A stretch of DNA of 64,000 nucleotides, from assembly GCF_026745355.1 (NCBI RefSeq), contig NC_079205.1, forward strand, positions 60,378,593 through 60,442,592. Direction: 5' to 3'. Source of the DNA: Beta vulgaris subsp. vulgaris (Eukaryota; Streptophyta; Magnoliopsida; Caryophyllales; Amaranthaceae). The number at the start of each line of letters is the position of its first letter. Within the stretch, counting starts at the first letter, position 1. Below are positions 33,266 through 47,800 of the stretch, in pieces. The position numbers and the translations under genes were made by a program. The notes under the pieces are model-generated. The model worked only from the letters and a program-made list of their open reading frames with translations. It ran no database searches and was not told the origin of the DNA.

Positions 33266-36200
33266 ATGACATCCCAAAATGATGCCCCTGTTAAAAAAAT
33301 TATTAATGTTTCTGATTTGGTTAAGGGAACAAAGTATATCACTATTGCAGTACGGATAATACGGGTTTATGAGAAGCCAAACTTTATGAACAATCAGGAA
33401 GCTGGTAGTATAGAAATGATTTTAATGGATGTACATGTAAGTGATTTTTATGGATGTATATAGATAAATAAAATTTATACGTGTTTATAGAGTATTTGTC
33501 TCTTTTACTAATAGTTCACGTATATTTTATATGTGTTTTAGGGTACAAAAATACATGCCAGTATTCGGAGGAACCTAATAGTTGCTTTCTGGCCTAAGAT
33601 TGAGGAAGGAGGATTTAGACATATTTCTAATTTTTTGCTACGTGATAATGCTGGATACGAGCTTACTACGCAACATAAATTCACCATTTCAATGAATTAT
33701 GGATCGTCCATAGTGGATTGCAATGCTTTGGATATCCACAATATGGTTTTGAATTTGTTCCATTTGGTGATATTTTGGCTAAAAAAGGTTCTGATGTTTA
33801 TCTCATTGGTATGTTTAGTTTGTTCTATAATTATTTCCCGTATTTCTATTTTTTTTAGGGTATTTTGAAACGTACACCTTAAGTTGTAATTTTTTTTTTA
33901 CTACCTATAGATATAATTGGGCAAGTGACTGCGTATGGTGAACTAACCAAGACCACTAAATCGAGGTGCATGACTATTGAGCTGATGGACACAACGTATG
34001 TGTATACCAAATTGTTACTTATTGACCATCTTTTTTTTATATTTTTTAAAAATTTTAATTAAATTTCAATATAAGAACTTATGAACTTTTTCATTGTTAT
34101 TTCTAAATAGGAATGACAACCTAACATGTGTTCTATGGGGCACATATGCTGATGAGATGATAAATTACATAAATGCTGAGGGAGCTAATGGTGCAATTGT
34201 TGTCATCTTACAGTTTGCAAAACGAATCATGTATAAAGGTAAATCTTAGTTTTATTTAATCCACGCATAGATTTCAATTTTCGTATTAAATATATTTTAG
34301 TTTTTTAAATTTTGGTATTAGATTTGTATTAAATTTACATTTCGGACTAATTATGTATTAAATTTTTATTGAAGATTCAAGCAAAAAGTTAAATGTAATG
34401 CACGAATTAATATTTTATTTTTTCCGGATATTTTAAGAAAAGGGAGTAAATTGAAAATTTAATGTAAGTAATTCGTGTATTTTATATGTATATTAGATTC
34501 GCTTTGAATTTTCATATTAAATATCTTTTAGCTTTTTTATTTTCGTATTAGATTTGTATTATATTTAAATTTCGGACTCATTATGTATTAAATTTGTATT
34601 GAAGAATCAAGCAAAAAGTTCAATGTAATGCACAACTATTTTTTTTATTTCCGGATATTTTAATACAAGTGACTAAATGGTAAATTTAACGTAAGTACTT
34701 CGTGTATTTTATATGTATATTAGATTCGATTTTATTTTTCGTATTATATATCTTTTAGCTTCTTAATTTTCGTATAAGCTTTTTATTATATTTAAAGTTC
34801 GTACTAATTATGTATTAAATATGTATTGAAGAATCAAGCAAAAAGTAAAATATAATGACCTCAATACTTTTATTATTCCGGATAATTTAAGAAAAGTGAT
34901 TAAACTTTATATTTAACGTAACTACTTCGTATATTATATACGTATATTAGATTCGATTTAATTCATTTAATTTTTTTTTTGTGTTATAGATATAAATTTG
35001 ATAATCTGTTTTTTTTATACTAGGTGGTGTTCGTGTTCAAAATTCTCGATATGCTTCAAGATTGTTCATTAACACACAACTATCTGAAATTATTTCTTTT
35101 AAAGATAGGTAAGTTATATTAATTTTCACTTAAATAGATGACATATCAGCCACATTTATATAATTAAAGATTTATATAATTAAAGTTTTAGCGATGATTA
35201 GTGTTATATATGAACTGCCCTAATTGAAACAAAAAAAAACAAAATATAATATAATTATAAGTTATCTAACACAATAATATAATTTGAAATTATGTGACTA
35301 CATCTAATTATTTGTATAAAACAGCATATTCATTAGCATGCGATATAGTTGTACTTAACCATGTAGGTGAACTATGAATATGAGTGTATTTTATTCCACC
35401 TAATCATATCAAATACAAATACATAATTATTACAATTAAAATTAACAACAAATTACATCGCTTTAAACTATTAATTACATATACAAGTAAACTAATATTA
35501 GGTGGAATAAAATAATTACCCATTCATAGTAACCAACATGGTTAAGTATTATTATTTAATTTATTGTACCAATTAAATATACGTTATGGATCACATAGTA
35601 AGCATGTATTGATAGATAGAATAATAAATGTAATTTATGTTGTGTCATATAAAGTTAAAGAAGTTATACCTGCGATTCATCACATATCACCAAATACATA
35701 TCACCAAATATGTAAGTTTCGGACTCTATATTGTTGCATGATATCCTACAAACATGTCTACATTATATATTAGCAACTAACTTTGGTTGTAAAATGAGAA
35801 CATATGAAAGATTGAGTATATTATTAGATAAATAGGAAAATCATATCTTGGAAAATGCATTATTAATAAAAAAAACTCATACAAATAAAAGATTCATACA
35901 AAATGCATATACATGTAGCATGATTTGTCTAAGCTTATGCTACATGATTGTTTTCCAGCATGTGTTGCAAAACTCAACAAATATCTGGCCAACTAACTCA
36001 ACTGACGAATGAGAGTGATGACTTTTTGAAGCAAGAATATGTAAAAGATATTTTCGACATTATGAACATGAAGAAGGTGAGAATTTTGTCATTTCATGCA
36101 ACAATATATATTAACATCACAAGAAAAATAAGACTTCTTAACCTTAGTATACATTTTCATTTCTCAGTCTTGTGTATGCGTTTGCCTAGCCACAATAGAG

Positions 36201-37247
36201 GACATCGATGTTGGTTATAGTTGGTATTACGATGGATGCAACAGATGTATGAGTGGAGTTATTAGGGAAGATGATGTCATCCGGTGTAGAAAGGAGAATG
36301 TAGTGTTACGTAGTACAACACCAAGGTAATTATTTCTAATTTACTAATATAAAAACAAAGTATACAGTAATATTTAATATCAAGTTTCAATAAATGCATT
36401 TTTATAGTTTAATAGCTAATTTTAATAAATTCTTATAGATTCAAGATAAAATTGATTGTTGCTGATAAATCTGGAGATGCTACTTTTATGATGTTTGATA
36501 AAGAGGTGTCCAAATTAGTTGGTAGAACAGCAAAAGAAATGGTTGCCTCTCAAAATCAGGTTCGTTATCATACATTATTTATTTGTCAATTATAATACAT
36601 GGTTTCTTATTTACATTTATAAATGCTAACATCAAAGTACATGTAGGTAGAAAACAATGAGTTTCCTGAAGAATTCAAAAGTCTATTGGGGAAGAGATTT
36701 TTATTTAAGGTCACTGTGCCATATAATAATGGCATTGATCAAAATTATTCCTACACTGTGAATTCTACGTCCGATGAACCTGAATTAGTTAACAAGTGGT
36801 TTGAACTTTATGTTAAGTTGGAGGTATTTGATTTAATTCTAAGGATTTTACAATTAGTTTCATTATCTATTATTATGTAAACAAGTAATTGGTAATTACT
36901 TATGTAAACTTTTTTCTTCAACAGAACTCTATTGTTGTGAAAAAGGAGAGTGAGGCAGAAAGCGTGCAAGAATGTGAAGAGAACATGGTAATACTTAGCT
37001 ATTTCAACTAATTTCGTCTACCCACATTTATCTACATATATATATTGTTTTTTAGCATTTCTAACAACCATTATTTTTTCAACATATTCAATAGGATCTC
37101 TTTCAATCGGAGACAGACTCTTCTCTATCCCACATCACACCGCAAAAGAGAGCAACATTACTTGATGAACATTCACCCTTAGGGATGCAGCTTTCAACTA
37201 ACAAGAAACTCAAGTCTGTTATGCCTCAAGAAGAAGATGGACTCTAG
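33266..37247 (+). CDS. RPA1-like replication protein of the Helitron (one apparent frameshift)
   Basis: Eleven exons: 33266-33436, 33542-33808, 33911-33995, 34111-34238, 35024-35108, 35959-36076, 36168-36325, 36439-36559, 36647-36823, 36925-36987 and 37095-37247. They total 1,526 nt; adding the one base that seems lost near 33738-33743 gives exactly 509 codons (508 aa). Domain A is in exons 1-2; domain B in exons 3-5 (DIIGQVTAYGELTK, LTCVLWGTYADEM, VVILQFAKRI); domain C with its zinc ribbon in exon 7 (WYYDGCNRCMSG, VIRCRKEN). This is the large RPA subunit fold. Plant Helitrons commonly carry such genes, thought to protect single-stranded intermediates. The frameshift falls inside exon 2, so as written the protein would stop at 33866-33868. 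Introns hold a MITE and tandem repeats. Confidence 0.85.
34262..34965 (+). repeat. Intronic tandem repeat, three copies of about 230 bp
   Basis: ttttcgtatta-atat-ttttagctt, cggactaattatgtattaaat, gaagaatcaagcaaaaagtt and cgtgtattttatatgtatat recur with starts near 34276, 34510 and 34735. The copies are diverged. All lie in intron 4 of the RPA1-like gene. Confidence 0.8.
35352..35548. mobile_element. MITE with long terminal inverted repeats, 197 bp
   Basis: It begins TACTTAACCATGT and ends ACATGGTTAAGTA. Further in, tattttattccaccta pairs with taggtggaataaaata, so the inverted repeats run about 50 bp. The interior is AT-rich with no coding capacity. It is nested in intron 5 of the RPA1-like gene. 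No certain target duplication was seen. Confidence 0.75.
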
Positions 37248-37625
37248 ATATTGTTGTTGAATTAAGAACTATATATATAGTCTATCTATAGACTATTAGA
37301 TGAACGTTTTAATTTGGTTGTTATTTATATTTCTAAACAATTTGCATACATTTATTCAGGATTTGGTTATTCTCCTATACATTCATTTCAAAACTCTTGT
37401 GGTTACGACATGATTGTTTATGAAAAATTTAAATATATCATTGATTGCCATATAGATTATCCTCATTGTTTTATGTTTAAGAAAATATTAAACATTAAAT
37501 AACATGTCTTAACCTAACTGTTATAAATTATACATAACAAATAAAATATATATAGATGTTTAAGGTAATATTAAACATTAAATAACATGTCTGAACCTAA
37601 CTGTTATAAGTTATACATAACCAAT

Positions 37626-37642
37626 AATATATATATAAATAT

Positions 37643-37715
<73 letters not shown>
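37626..37715 (+). repeat. AT microsatellite
   Basis: A run of AT/TA dinucleotides of about 90 bp, with a few C interruptions at the left. It generates a spurious Tyr-Ile open frame. Confidence 0.95.
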
Positions 37716-37717
<2 letters not shown>

Positions 37718-38330
37718 TAATATAATAATTAATATATATCTATATATTACTTATACTATCTCGCATGAATCAATTTACGCATACAAAAATAGTTCGTCGT
37801 TGGTGATATAATTAATATGTATGTATGTTTATACTAATGTTTTATATTTTAAACATCTTCTTACACACATTTTTATTAATGCATCCGTTATAAATAACTA
37901 TACATTTTTAATGCATCCGTTATTACCCATATATAAATAAGAGAGGGAAAAAATATACGACATTATATAACAATTTCTATTAATGCGTTAGTCTAATTTA
38001 GTAAATATTATACAACATATTTTAAGAGAGAGAAAAAATATACGGCATTATAAAACAATTTCTATTAATGCATCCGTTATTACCCATATATAAATAACTA
38101 TACATTTTTAAGAAAGTTCCCTAATGCATAGCAAATCAACTTTTTAAAATGGCGTTATCTATATATAATCAGTAATATTTTGTTTCCAAAGTTGCGCGAT
38201 ATTGAAAAGCTTAATAATAGGCAATTATTCTTTGATTGATTCGGAAATAATTTGAAACATTCCTATTATATGATTTTCGTAATAACTGTTATATATAAAA
38301 CTACTAAGGAATCTTTACCATACTATACTC

Positions 38331-38340
38331 TATATAATAT
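38331..38340 (+). promoter_or_regulatory. TATA-like element for the Rep/helicase gene
   Basis: TATATAATAT lies 118 bp before the first ATG at 38458. Confidence 0.45.
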
Positions 38341-38457
38341 CTCCACAAAAAACGTACATATATTCTTCACACCTTTAGACAAATTAATCTTACAGTGTTC
38401 TTATCCTTCAAATATAATATCATATTCTTATTCGTTAATAATATATAGATTGTAGAA

Positions 38458-41400
38458 ATGAGTTCTTCTACTAATAAACGTGTGAATAAACGTCCAGATT
38501 ACGGAAAAGAAAACGAAATTTGTGACAATACTCCATTTGTTTGTAACAATTCAAGTCAAGTCCATGATGCTAAAGTTGCCATGCAAAGGAGGAAATCAAT
38601 TTTGAACGATAAGCGAAGTAGAAGCCAAACAACACCTTTACTTGACATTTCTAATGGTAAGTTGATTTATAAAGGCACTATTTGTTGTCAATATATTAAC
38701 ATTTTGTGCAAATTGTATAGAATAATAAAGCATTTAATAATGAATTAAAGTTATTCATCATGTAATGTTCTTACTATAACATACATAAGTCAATCAAATT
38801 GAATATATCTTTAATTTATCATGTATATAATTTATATAATTATTAATAATTATAAAGAAGTAAAGGGAAGACTACCTTCTTAATCTTAATATCATAATAT
38901 GTTTTAAACATATTTTCTTCAATGGCCACCATCTTCTGCATGCAAATCAAAACCTCAAAAAAAAAAAAACATTTATTGTATATATAAACTTATATATAAT
39001 GTAGACTAACGCATACACAAATTGTATATATATATAGTTGTAGACAATTTTGAACTCATTCTAATTATACACAAATTATACAGTTTACAAAAAACATAAA
39101 TGAGGTTCCATGCATGCAATGTAAATACGAAATTTATATCTTAGATTTGAATTATTATCTTTTTAATTTTAAAATAATATATATATATATATATATATTA
39201 TTTTAGAAATATACATATTATATACATTTATAAATTATCTTAAATATTTTGTGTTACATTTATGTGAGAAGTTTAGATATCCATATATCCTCAATACGAT
39301 ATTATTTTTTAAAATATATACGATTATTATTAATCTATTATATCATAAATATTATCAACTATATTTATAGATTGCGGAAGTGCATACAACAAAAAAATAA
39401 TTCAGATGACATTGTATTTTTTACATATGTTAGCATATATTTTGTAGGTACATTGTATTATAACAATTTATACTTATTATTATGTATAGACCACAGATTT
39501 AATTAAAAATAATTCATATGTTGTAATATACTAATGGTTTTTGCTAAGTTGTTATATTTGTAGTGTATATATTTTCGAATTATAACTAAAGAAGTCATGA
39601 TAGTATTCTATTATAATAGTGCAAAAGCCAATTTGTTAGATTGTATTACTATTTCCCATATATATATTAACATTTTCTGTTCAAACTAAAAAGATATATA
39701 ACAATATAAACTATTTTCTTACATTCTTATTATGCATATATCTGTGGAATTTTATGCAATAATAAAGTAATAAATAAACAAATGAAGTTATTCATCATGA
39801 AATTTCCTTAATATAACATACATAAGTCAAATTATTTGAATATATTTTTAATTTATCGTGTATCTATATTATATCATTATTATTAATTATAAAGAAGCAA
39901 TGAGAACACTACCTTTTTAATCTGACTATCATGATATGTTTTCTCACATTATTTCTTCAATTGCCACCATCTTTTGCATCCAATCAAAACCTCGAAAAAA
40001 ACAAACATAACTTATGTATTTAACTATATATGAAATGAACTATAATTATGAATAAGCAACATAAAGAATAACTTATGTATTTAACTATATATGAAATGAA
40101 CTATAATTATGAATAAGCAACATAAAGAATAACATGTATTCGCATAATTAAATCAACTATAAGTATGAAATACATTAAATTGAGGATATACATGCACTTT
40201 TTATTGTATGTTCTTTATAAAGTGGTAATTTTAGATTGATAAATTTATCATATATTCATGAAATAATTTAGGTACTAATTAGTGAAACAACAAAATTTAT
40301 ACCTAGATTATAATATTTAATCTTATAATTAATATTTCACCAGATTTGTAACATGCATGAGAAGAAAATATCATATTCATAGAACTATAATTAATGACAC
40401 ACACTATATATATATTTATTCTAATGTTTTTTATTAAGTAATTATTTCACTTTTATTTATCAATATGGGATAGTGAACTGTAAATTGTTTTTTTTTTTTT
40501 ACATGCATGCGAAATATTAAACAGATTCACCTATATTACTAAACAAAGGAAATAAATTAAACAAAGCTAATTTAGATCAAGACATTAATCATATATTAAT
40601 GAAATAATATAGGTATTAATTAGTAAAAGATTAAAATTTAAACTATATTATACTATTTATAATTATAATTTAAATTTCATAATTTTGTGACATGCATGCG
40701 AAAAAAAATATACCATTCATAGAAAATAAACACGAAACAAAAAAAATGACATGCATTCTATATTCAGATACTAAAAAAACAAAAATTAGATATTCAGATC
40801 TAGGATATTGAACTTATTTTTTGTTTTTTTAGATGCATGCGAAATAAATATACATATTCATAGAAATAAATAAAGGAAAAAAAAAATTGAGGATATAAAT
40901 GCATGTTTTTTATTTCGGTTTTTGAACAACTGAAAATTGTAGATCTATAAAATTATCATATATTCATGAATATATAGTATTATTAATAACAAAAAAAAAC
41001 GAAATTGATAAAAAAAAACCACAACACCTGTAAATCCTCAATCCTTGAAATAAATCGTTTCTAACTAATTTAAGATCGAGACATTAATCATATATTAATG
41101 AAATAATATATGTTTTAATTGGTAAAAGATTAAAATTTAAACTATATTATACTATTTAGAGCAATAATTTAAATTTCATAATTTTATCACATGCATGCGA
41201 AAAAAATATACACATTCATAGAAAATAAACACGAAACAAAAAAAATTGACATGCATTCGATATTCAGATACTAGAAAAAAAAAATTGATATTCAGATACT
41301 AGGATATTGAACTTATTTTTTGTTTTTTTACATGCATGCGAAATAAATCTACATATTCGTAGAAAATAAAAACAGAAAAAAATAAAAAATGAGGATATAA

Positions 41401-41814
41401 ATGCATGTTTTTTATTTCGGTTTTTTAACAACTTAAAATTGTAGATCTATAAAATTATCATATATTCATGAATATATAGAATTATTAATTATTAAAAAAA
41501 ACGAAATTGATAAAAAAAAAACACAACACCTGTAAATCCTCAATCCTTGAAATAAATCGTTTCTCCACTTCTTCTTCAATGGAAATCAACATCAAATCCG
41601 TCGTGCATGCGATAATATCTTCCCAAAAATAATTTCTCCAATTTCTAAATCCCCTTTTATGATATTAAATCAGAAACCAATCGTTTTCTCATATTTCTGC
41701 TATATTTTTTGTGCATCTAATTTTTTTTTGTTGTGTAATTTGTTTGAAAGAAATCTGGAAATAAACGTTTGGCAAAGGAAAGTTGCCATTTTTACGTGAA
41801 GATGATGAATGTTC

Positions 41815-41862
<48 letters not shown>

Positions 41863-44800
41863 TAGAGAGAGGAAGAGAAGATGAAGCGGCAGTTTATATG
41901 AATTTTGTTGTAAATTTTTGGTTTGCCAAATTTATTTATACTTAGGTTTTTAGTGTTTTTTTTTTTTTAGAAGGTTTTAAATGTTTAGTTAAGGTAGTAT
42001 TAAGTAGTATGTAAGGAGTATCACATTAAAAGTTATATTTAGTTGGATATGTATAATGTGTTTTAAAACAAGTTATATATATATATCGATTTTTTATTTA
42101 TATTGGGGTTGGAAATCTTATTTTTATGTAAACTCTTGAATTACCACTTTTATATTTTGTTGATAAAGAGTACGATATTGACGTCATTTACTATGGATTT
42201 GATATGCATATTATTATACGGCCAATTTAAATAAATCAATTAATCACTCAATAAATAATTCGTTGTCGCACCTATTTATAAATCATGCGAATATGTTATA
42301 AAAAAAACATATAGTTATTGTGGTATACGTTATATGTAGGTGAACATGTATTTAGTTATTTAAGGTTTAAGGTATGTAGTATTAGGTAGTATATAAAGAG
42401 TATCACATGAAGGTTATGTTTAGATGGAATGTGTAATGTGCTTTAAAACAGGTTATATATAAGATTTTGTATCTATATTAGGCTTGGAAATCATACTATG
42501 AATTTACACATTTATTTGAAAATATAGAAATGTCATGTCCTTATTAAGCGTTATAATTTTATTTCATTCATAAGTGTTATTTTATGTAAAATAATAAATA
42601 TATTATTACCATCCATTTAATATTGTTTCATACATATTTAACAAAATTGTTAATTCATACAAAATATTATTATTTTATTTGTAAATGAACGATATAAATG
42701 ATTTAATGTTTATTCACTGGGCAAACGTGGCAGTCCAAATTTCGCTTTTAGTATACTACATTGTAATTCTTAGATGAACCACATAACTATTTTAATTTGC
42801 TTACTTCTATGCTTTGACAAGAATAACTTACTATAACATAAGTAGAATTAAAAGATTAATTAAATTGAATGTAAATATGAATTCAAAACTATATCTTTTA
42901 TATCCACCAATTCATGCTATTAACATGGAAAACATTTCTTATTTTAGTTACCACTCCTTCACTCAATGAATTGTTATCAAAAGAAGCTCAACAAAAATAT
43001 GCAAGACAAAAGAGGAAGTTCATTATGTTAGAAAAGCGTGCAAGATTTACGCGTTCCTCGACTCCTATACGACCACGAAATAATATCACCATGCCAATCA
43101 ACTTACCTCTTAATGGATCTTCATCAGGTAGAAATCGCAATTGTATTAAGTAATTAACACATATCATCCAATGATTTTCGACAATAATTAGTTATCCTTT
43201 TGTTTTTATATATGCAACTAACATTTTCGTTGTCTTGCAATTATAAGCGGTTTCTTCAAGTAATGGATTATCTCCTTCATCGTCGACAATTATAAACTTC
43301 TCTACTAATTCTTATGTAACTCCGATTCCTAATGGTGAGTGTATATAGTGTATTTAACTTTGAAAACGTATTACTTGCAAGATAGTAATGTAAAATTACT
43401 CTTAATGCAGTGTTTTCAACAAGTGCACCATCTTCAAGTTCACAAGATTTTAATTGTCATGTGGACATCACAACTCAATCGCCATTAAGTGCTATAACAG
43501 ATATTAGTTTCGGTTAGTTTATAATAAATTATTCCCTTATTGATTGTTAATTTGTCTAATAACGTTACCGTATAAACAATCTATATATATTTTGAAAAAT
43601 TATGTGCTTCAGATAAAGAACATGCATCAAAGATAGCAAGGCATCAACGAAAACTTATAATTGAAGAGAAACGAAGTTCTGGTAATAAATTAATCTATTA
43701 GAAATATTACATGTTTATACTATTTCAGTTTTGGCATAGTATGATCATAAATACATAATACGTTGTGACCAACTAACATCACCTATTGTCGCATGAAATA
43801 GCGTCTACGCCATGTCCTCTGTCAACAGAAGTTATACAACCTATGAGATTATGTAGTTCATTTACATCAAAGACACGTGTTATCCGAAGTAAGCAAGTCC
43901 TTCAATCGGTTTCAAAGAGAATAATTCCAGGTATGTTATAGTAAATATTAATTAACTAATACAGCACCATAAATAGTAGGCAGATAACTTATACATTATT
44001 AAACTTCTTTGTTTATGCATTAAAAACAAATAGTTTGTATACAGATGACAATGATGTTGAAGGAAATGATATGCACGTCGACAGCAATTTAAATTCCAAT
44101 GCGCGAGCAGAAACAATTGGTCCAGGTATAAGTAATGCAGTAAAGCATATATTATTTTGGTATATTTTTTGTTATATCGTGCTTTTTTTAAATCAATTTT
44201 TAAATAAGAACACATGTAAATCCTATAACGCATACGTATCATATATGCTTTTTGAAGAGGCATCTAATGATGGTGACATTGTAGTCAATGGTGCGTTATT
44301 AGACTTACATATTGTACTATCATGTTAAGAAGTTCATATAAAACACTATTTAAAGTTATAATTGTTTCTTTACTGTAGAAGGTTATTCAGATTTGGGAGA
44401 TCCCACCTGTGTTTGCGAGTTCTGTGGAGCACAAATGTGGTTTGGTGAACGAGTAAACAAGCGAAATAAGAGTGGAAGACCAAAGTTTGGGATGTGTTGC
44501 ATGCAAGGAAAAGTGCAATTACCTTTACTTAAGCGTCCACCCCAACTTTTGGAAGATCTATTGAAGAAGAGACATAGTAGAAGTGCGCACTTCCTTGATA
44601 ATATTAGGGGGTATAACATGATGTATTCTTTCACTTCTATGGGAGGTAGAATAATTGCACCAACTACTCATGGGCGTGGTCCATATACATACAAGATTGG
44701 AGGTCAAAATCATCACCTGATAGGCAGTTTGTTGCCGAACGATGGAGCACGTCCTAAATTCTCTCAACTATACATATATGATACTGAAGAAGAGGTTCAG

Positions 44801-47800
44801 AATAGGATGAGTGCGGCAAGGTATCGTGCTATTTTACTGCAAATATTTGAACATGTTATTTTGTTTTAAATGTAATATATACATCCTGATTCATAATAAA
44901 GAAATGCTAACGATTGAACGTACTATATTGCTTCAGTTCTAAAGACCCAAATAAATTTGAAGATCGTGTCGTTGCACAATTGAAGGATATGATTGATCAG
45001 CATAACCCATTGGCCAAGAGTTTTAGAATGGCTAGAGATCGTTTCGAATCAAACAACGGCGAAGACTTAAAACTTAGGCTAATTGGAAGAAGGGATTCTG
45101 ATGGAAGGACTTATAACCTTCCAACAACATCCGAAGTGGCCGCGCTTATAGTTGGAGACATTGATACAGCAGATAAGAGGGATGTAGTAGTCCAAAGGAA
45201 AAATGGAAGATTAAGGCAGATATCTGAGCTTCACCCATCGTATTTACCGTTACAATATCCACTGATTTTCCCATATGGGGAAGATGGATATCGAGTAGAT
45301 GTTATGCATAGGGACAAGACCGCATCAAGTAGTTCTACGAATAAAAGAGAACGACTTACTATGCGTGAGTGGTTTGCATACAGGATGCAAGATCGTGAAC
45401 ATGAAGCTGATACTTTGTTATTATGTCGTCGGTTGTATCAACAATTTTTGGTTGACGGCTACACTATGATTGAGGCAGAGAGGCTCTCCTTTCTAAAGAA
45501 TAACCAACAAAGTTTAAGATCAGATAATGTGAAGAATTTAAGAGGGGCTGTGGAAAGAGGTGATACAGAGGGATCTTCCAATGGCAATCGCATTGTTATA
45601 CCAGCGTCATTCACAGGTGGACATAGCTACATGAGAGAGAACTATCAGGATGCAATGGCAATTTGTAGATGGTATGGTTATCCAGATCTGTTTATAACCT
45701 TTACGTGTAATGCTAAATGGCCAGAAATAAGCAGATTCGTTCAAAAAAGGGGACTCAGACCCGAGGACAGACCGGATATCATCTGTCGAGTCTTTAAAAT
45801 GAAGCTCGACCAATTGGTTAAAGACTTAAAGGAGAATGAGATATTTGGCCGAGTTAAAGCTGGTACGTATAAATCAAATGCGTTATAATGATGCTGATTT
45901 CTACATCTTTTTCTCATTTTTAATATATATTCTTATTGAATTAATTGAATTTCATACTACTTTACAAAACATTGACTACATTCAATAAGTTGGTCTACTT
46001 ATAATGTTGTTTAAATAATGATACATACATATTTTCTTCTTTCTCCAGTTGTTTATACAGTTGAGTTTCAAAAGCGTGGCCTTCCGCATGCTCATATACT
46101 TCTTTTCCTGCACCCCGCTGACAAATATCCACAGGCAAGCGATATTGACAAGATTATATGCGCTGAGTTACCAGATCCAATTGAGGATCCAGATTTATAT
46201 GAGACTGTTACGGAAATGATGTTGCATGGTCCATGTGGTCCCTCCAACACTAATGCACCTTGCATGGATCAAAAAAAGTGCACAAAGCATTTTCCTAAAA
46301 GATTATTGACGAAACAAAGGTTGATGAGGAAGGATATCCAGTTTATAGAAGAAGAGATAACGGAATCTCGGTTGAGAAAAACGGAGTGCATCTTGATAAT
46401 AGGTTTGTTGTTCCTTATAATCCACAACTGCTTCGTAAGTATCGTGCCCATATAAACGTTGAATGGTGCAATCAATCCAGATCGATAAAGTATTTGTTCA
46501 AGTACATAAATAAGGGTTACGATAGAGTGACGGCTGCTGCTTATCAAAACAGAAATAGCAGCGATGATCCACAAAAGATTGATGAGATTAAAATGTATTA
46601 CGACTGTCGTTACATATCTGCTTGTGAGGCAGTGTGGAGGATATATGGATTTCCTATTCACCATCGAACCCCTGCTGTTGAGAGATTGAGTTTCCATCTA
46701 CCTGGGGAGCAAATGGTTGTCTACACTGACCATATGGACGTGGAAGATGTACTTGATAGACCTAATGTTAATAAGACAAAGTTTTTATCGTGGATGGAAT
46801 GCAACCAAAAGTATGAAGAAGCAAGACAGTTGACGTATGTAGAGTTCCCCACAAAATTTGTTTGGAAACAACCTACGCGAGAATGGGCACCTAGGTCGAA
46901 AGGTTTCTCACTTGGCAGGGTATACCATGTCACTCCAGGTTCTGGTGAGAAATACTATCTAAGAACGCTCCTTAATTTTGTGAAAGGTCCGACGTGCTAC
47001 GAGGATATAAGAACTGTTGATGGTTCAGTGTATCCAACCTTCAAAGAAGCTTGCTATGCAAGGGGGCTGCTTGATGACGACAAGGAATACATAGACGCCA
47101 TAACAGAGGCAAGCTTTAGAGAAACGGGGCATTATCTAAGGAATCTGTTTTGCATGTTACTTATGTCTGGTAGCTTATCTAAACCAGAAGACATATGGGA
47201 AAAAACATGGCACCTACTATCTGATGACATTCTATATAAACAACGTCGTATTCATAAAAACAAAGGTACATGCTACAGTACTATGCATACTTACTTTTTT
47301 TTATCGCTTTCTTGCATGTTTAGTAACTGTGCAACGAAAAAAAGATCACGATGACATATATGAAGGCATCTAATATTAAATCTTCTCTATCGCGTTGCAG
47401 ATTTAACTCTAACTGATGAACAAATTCAAGCGTTTGCACTGGCAGATATTGAAGCTAAACTTCAAAGTAATGGTAGTAGTCTTCGAAAATTCAGTGAGAT
47501 GCCATTTCCAGATGAATTAGTCGTGTTTGAAGGTCAAAATAAGCTAATAGCGGATGAGCTTTCATATGACATACCCTCCTTAATTCAAGAATATGACAAA
47601 CTATTTCCCTGTCTAACCGAAGAACAACTAATGGTTTTCAACGAAATAATGCACTCTGTTAATGGCCAATCAGGAGGTGTGTTTTTTGTATACGGATATG
47701 GAGGGACGGGTAAGACATACATTTGGAGGACATTGTGTGCTGCAATTAGGAAGATGGGTGAAATTGTTTTGCCAGTAGCATCAAGTGGAATTGCGTCCCT

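Larger units (their letters stand above)
37248..38457. other. Spacer between RPA1-like and Rep/helicase genes
   Basis: AT-rich. It includes local duplications (ttaaacattaaataacatgtct at about 37490 and 37570; attaatgcatccgtta at about 37875, 37910 and 38066) and a long AT microsatellite. No gene was seen. Confidence 0.6.

Noticed and set aside
37587..37811. Tyr/Ile-repeat open frame
   Set aside because: It is the translation of an AT microsatellite.
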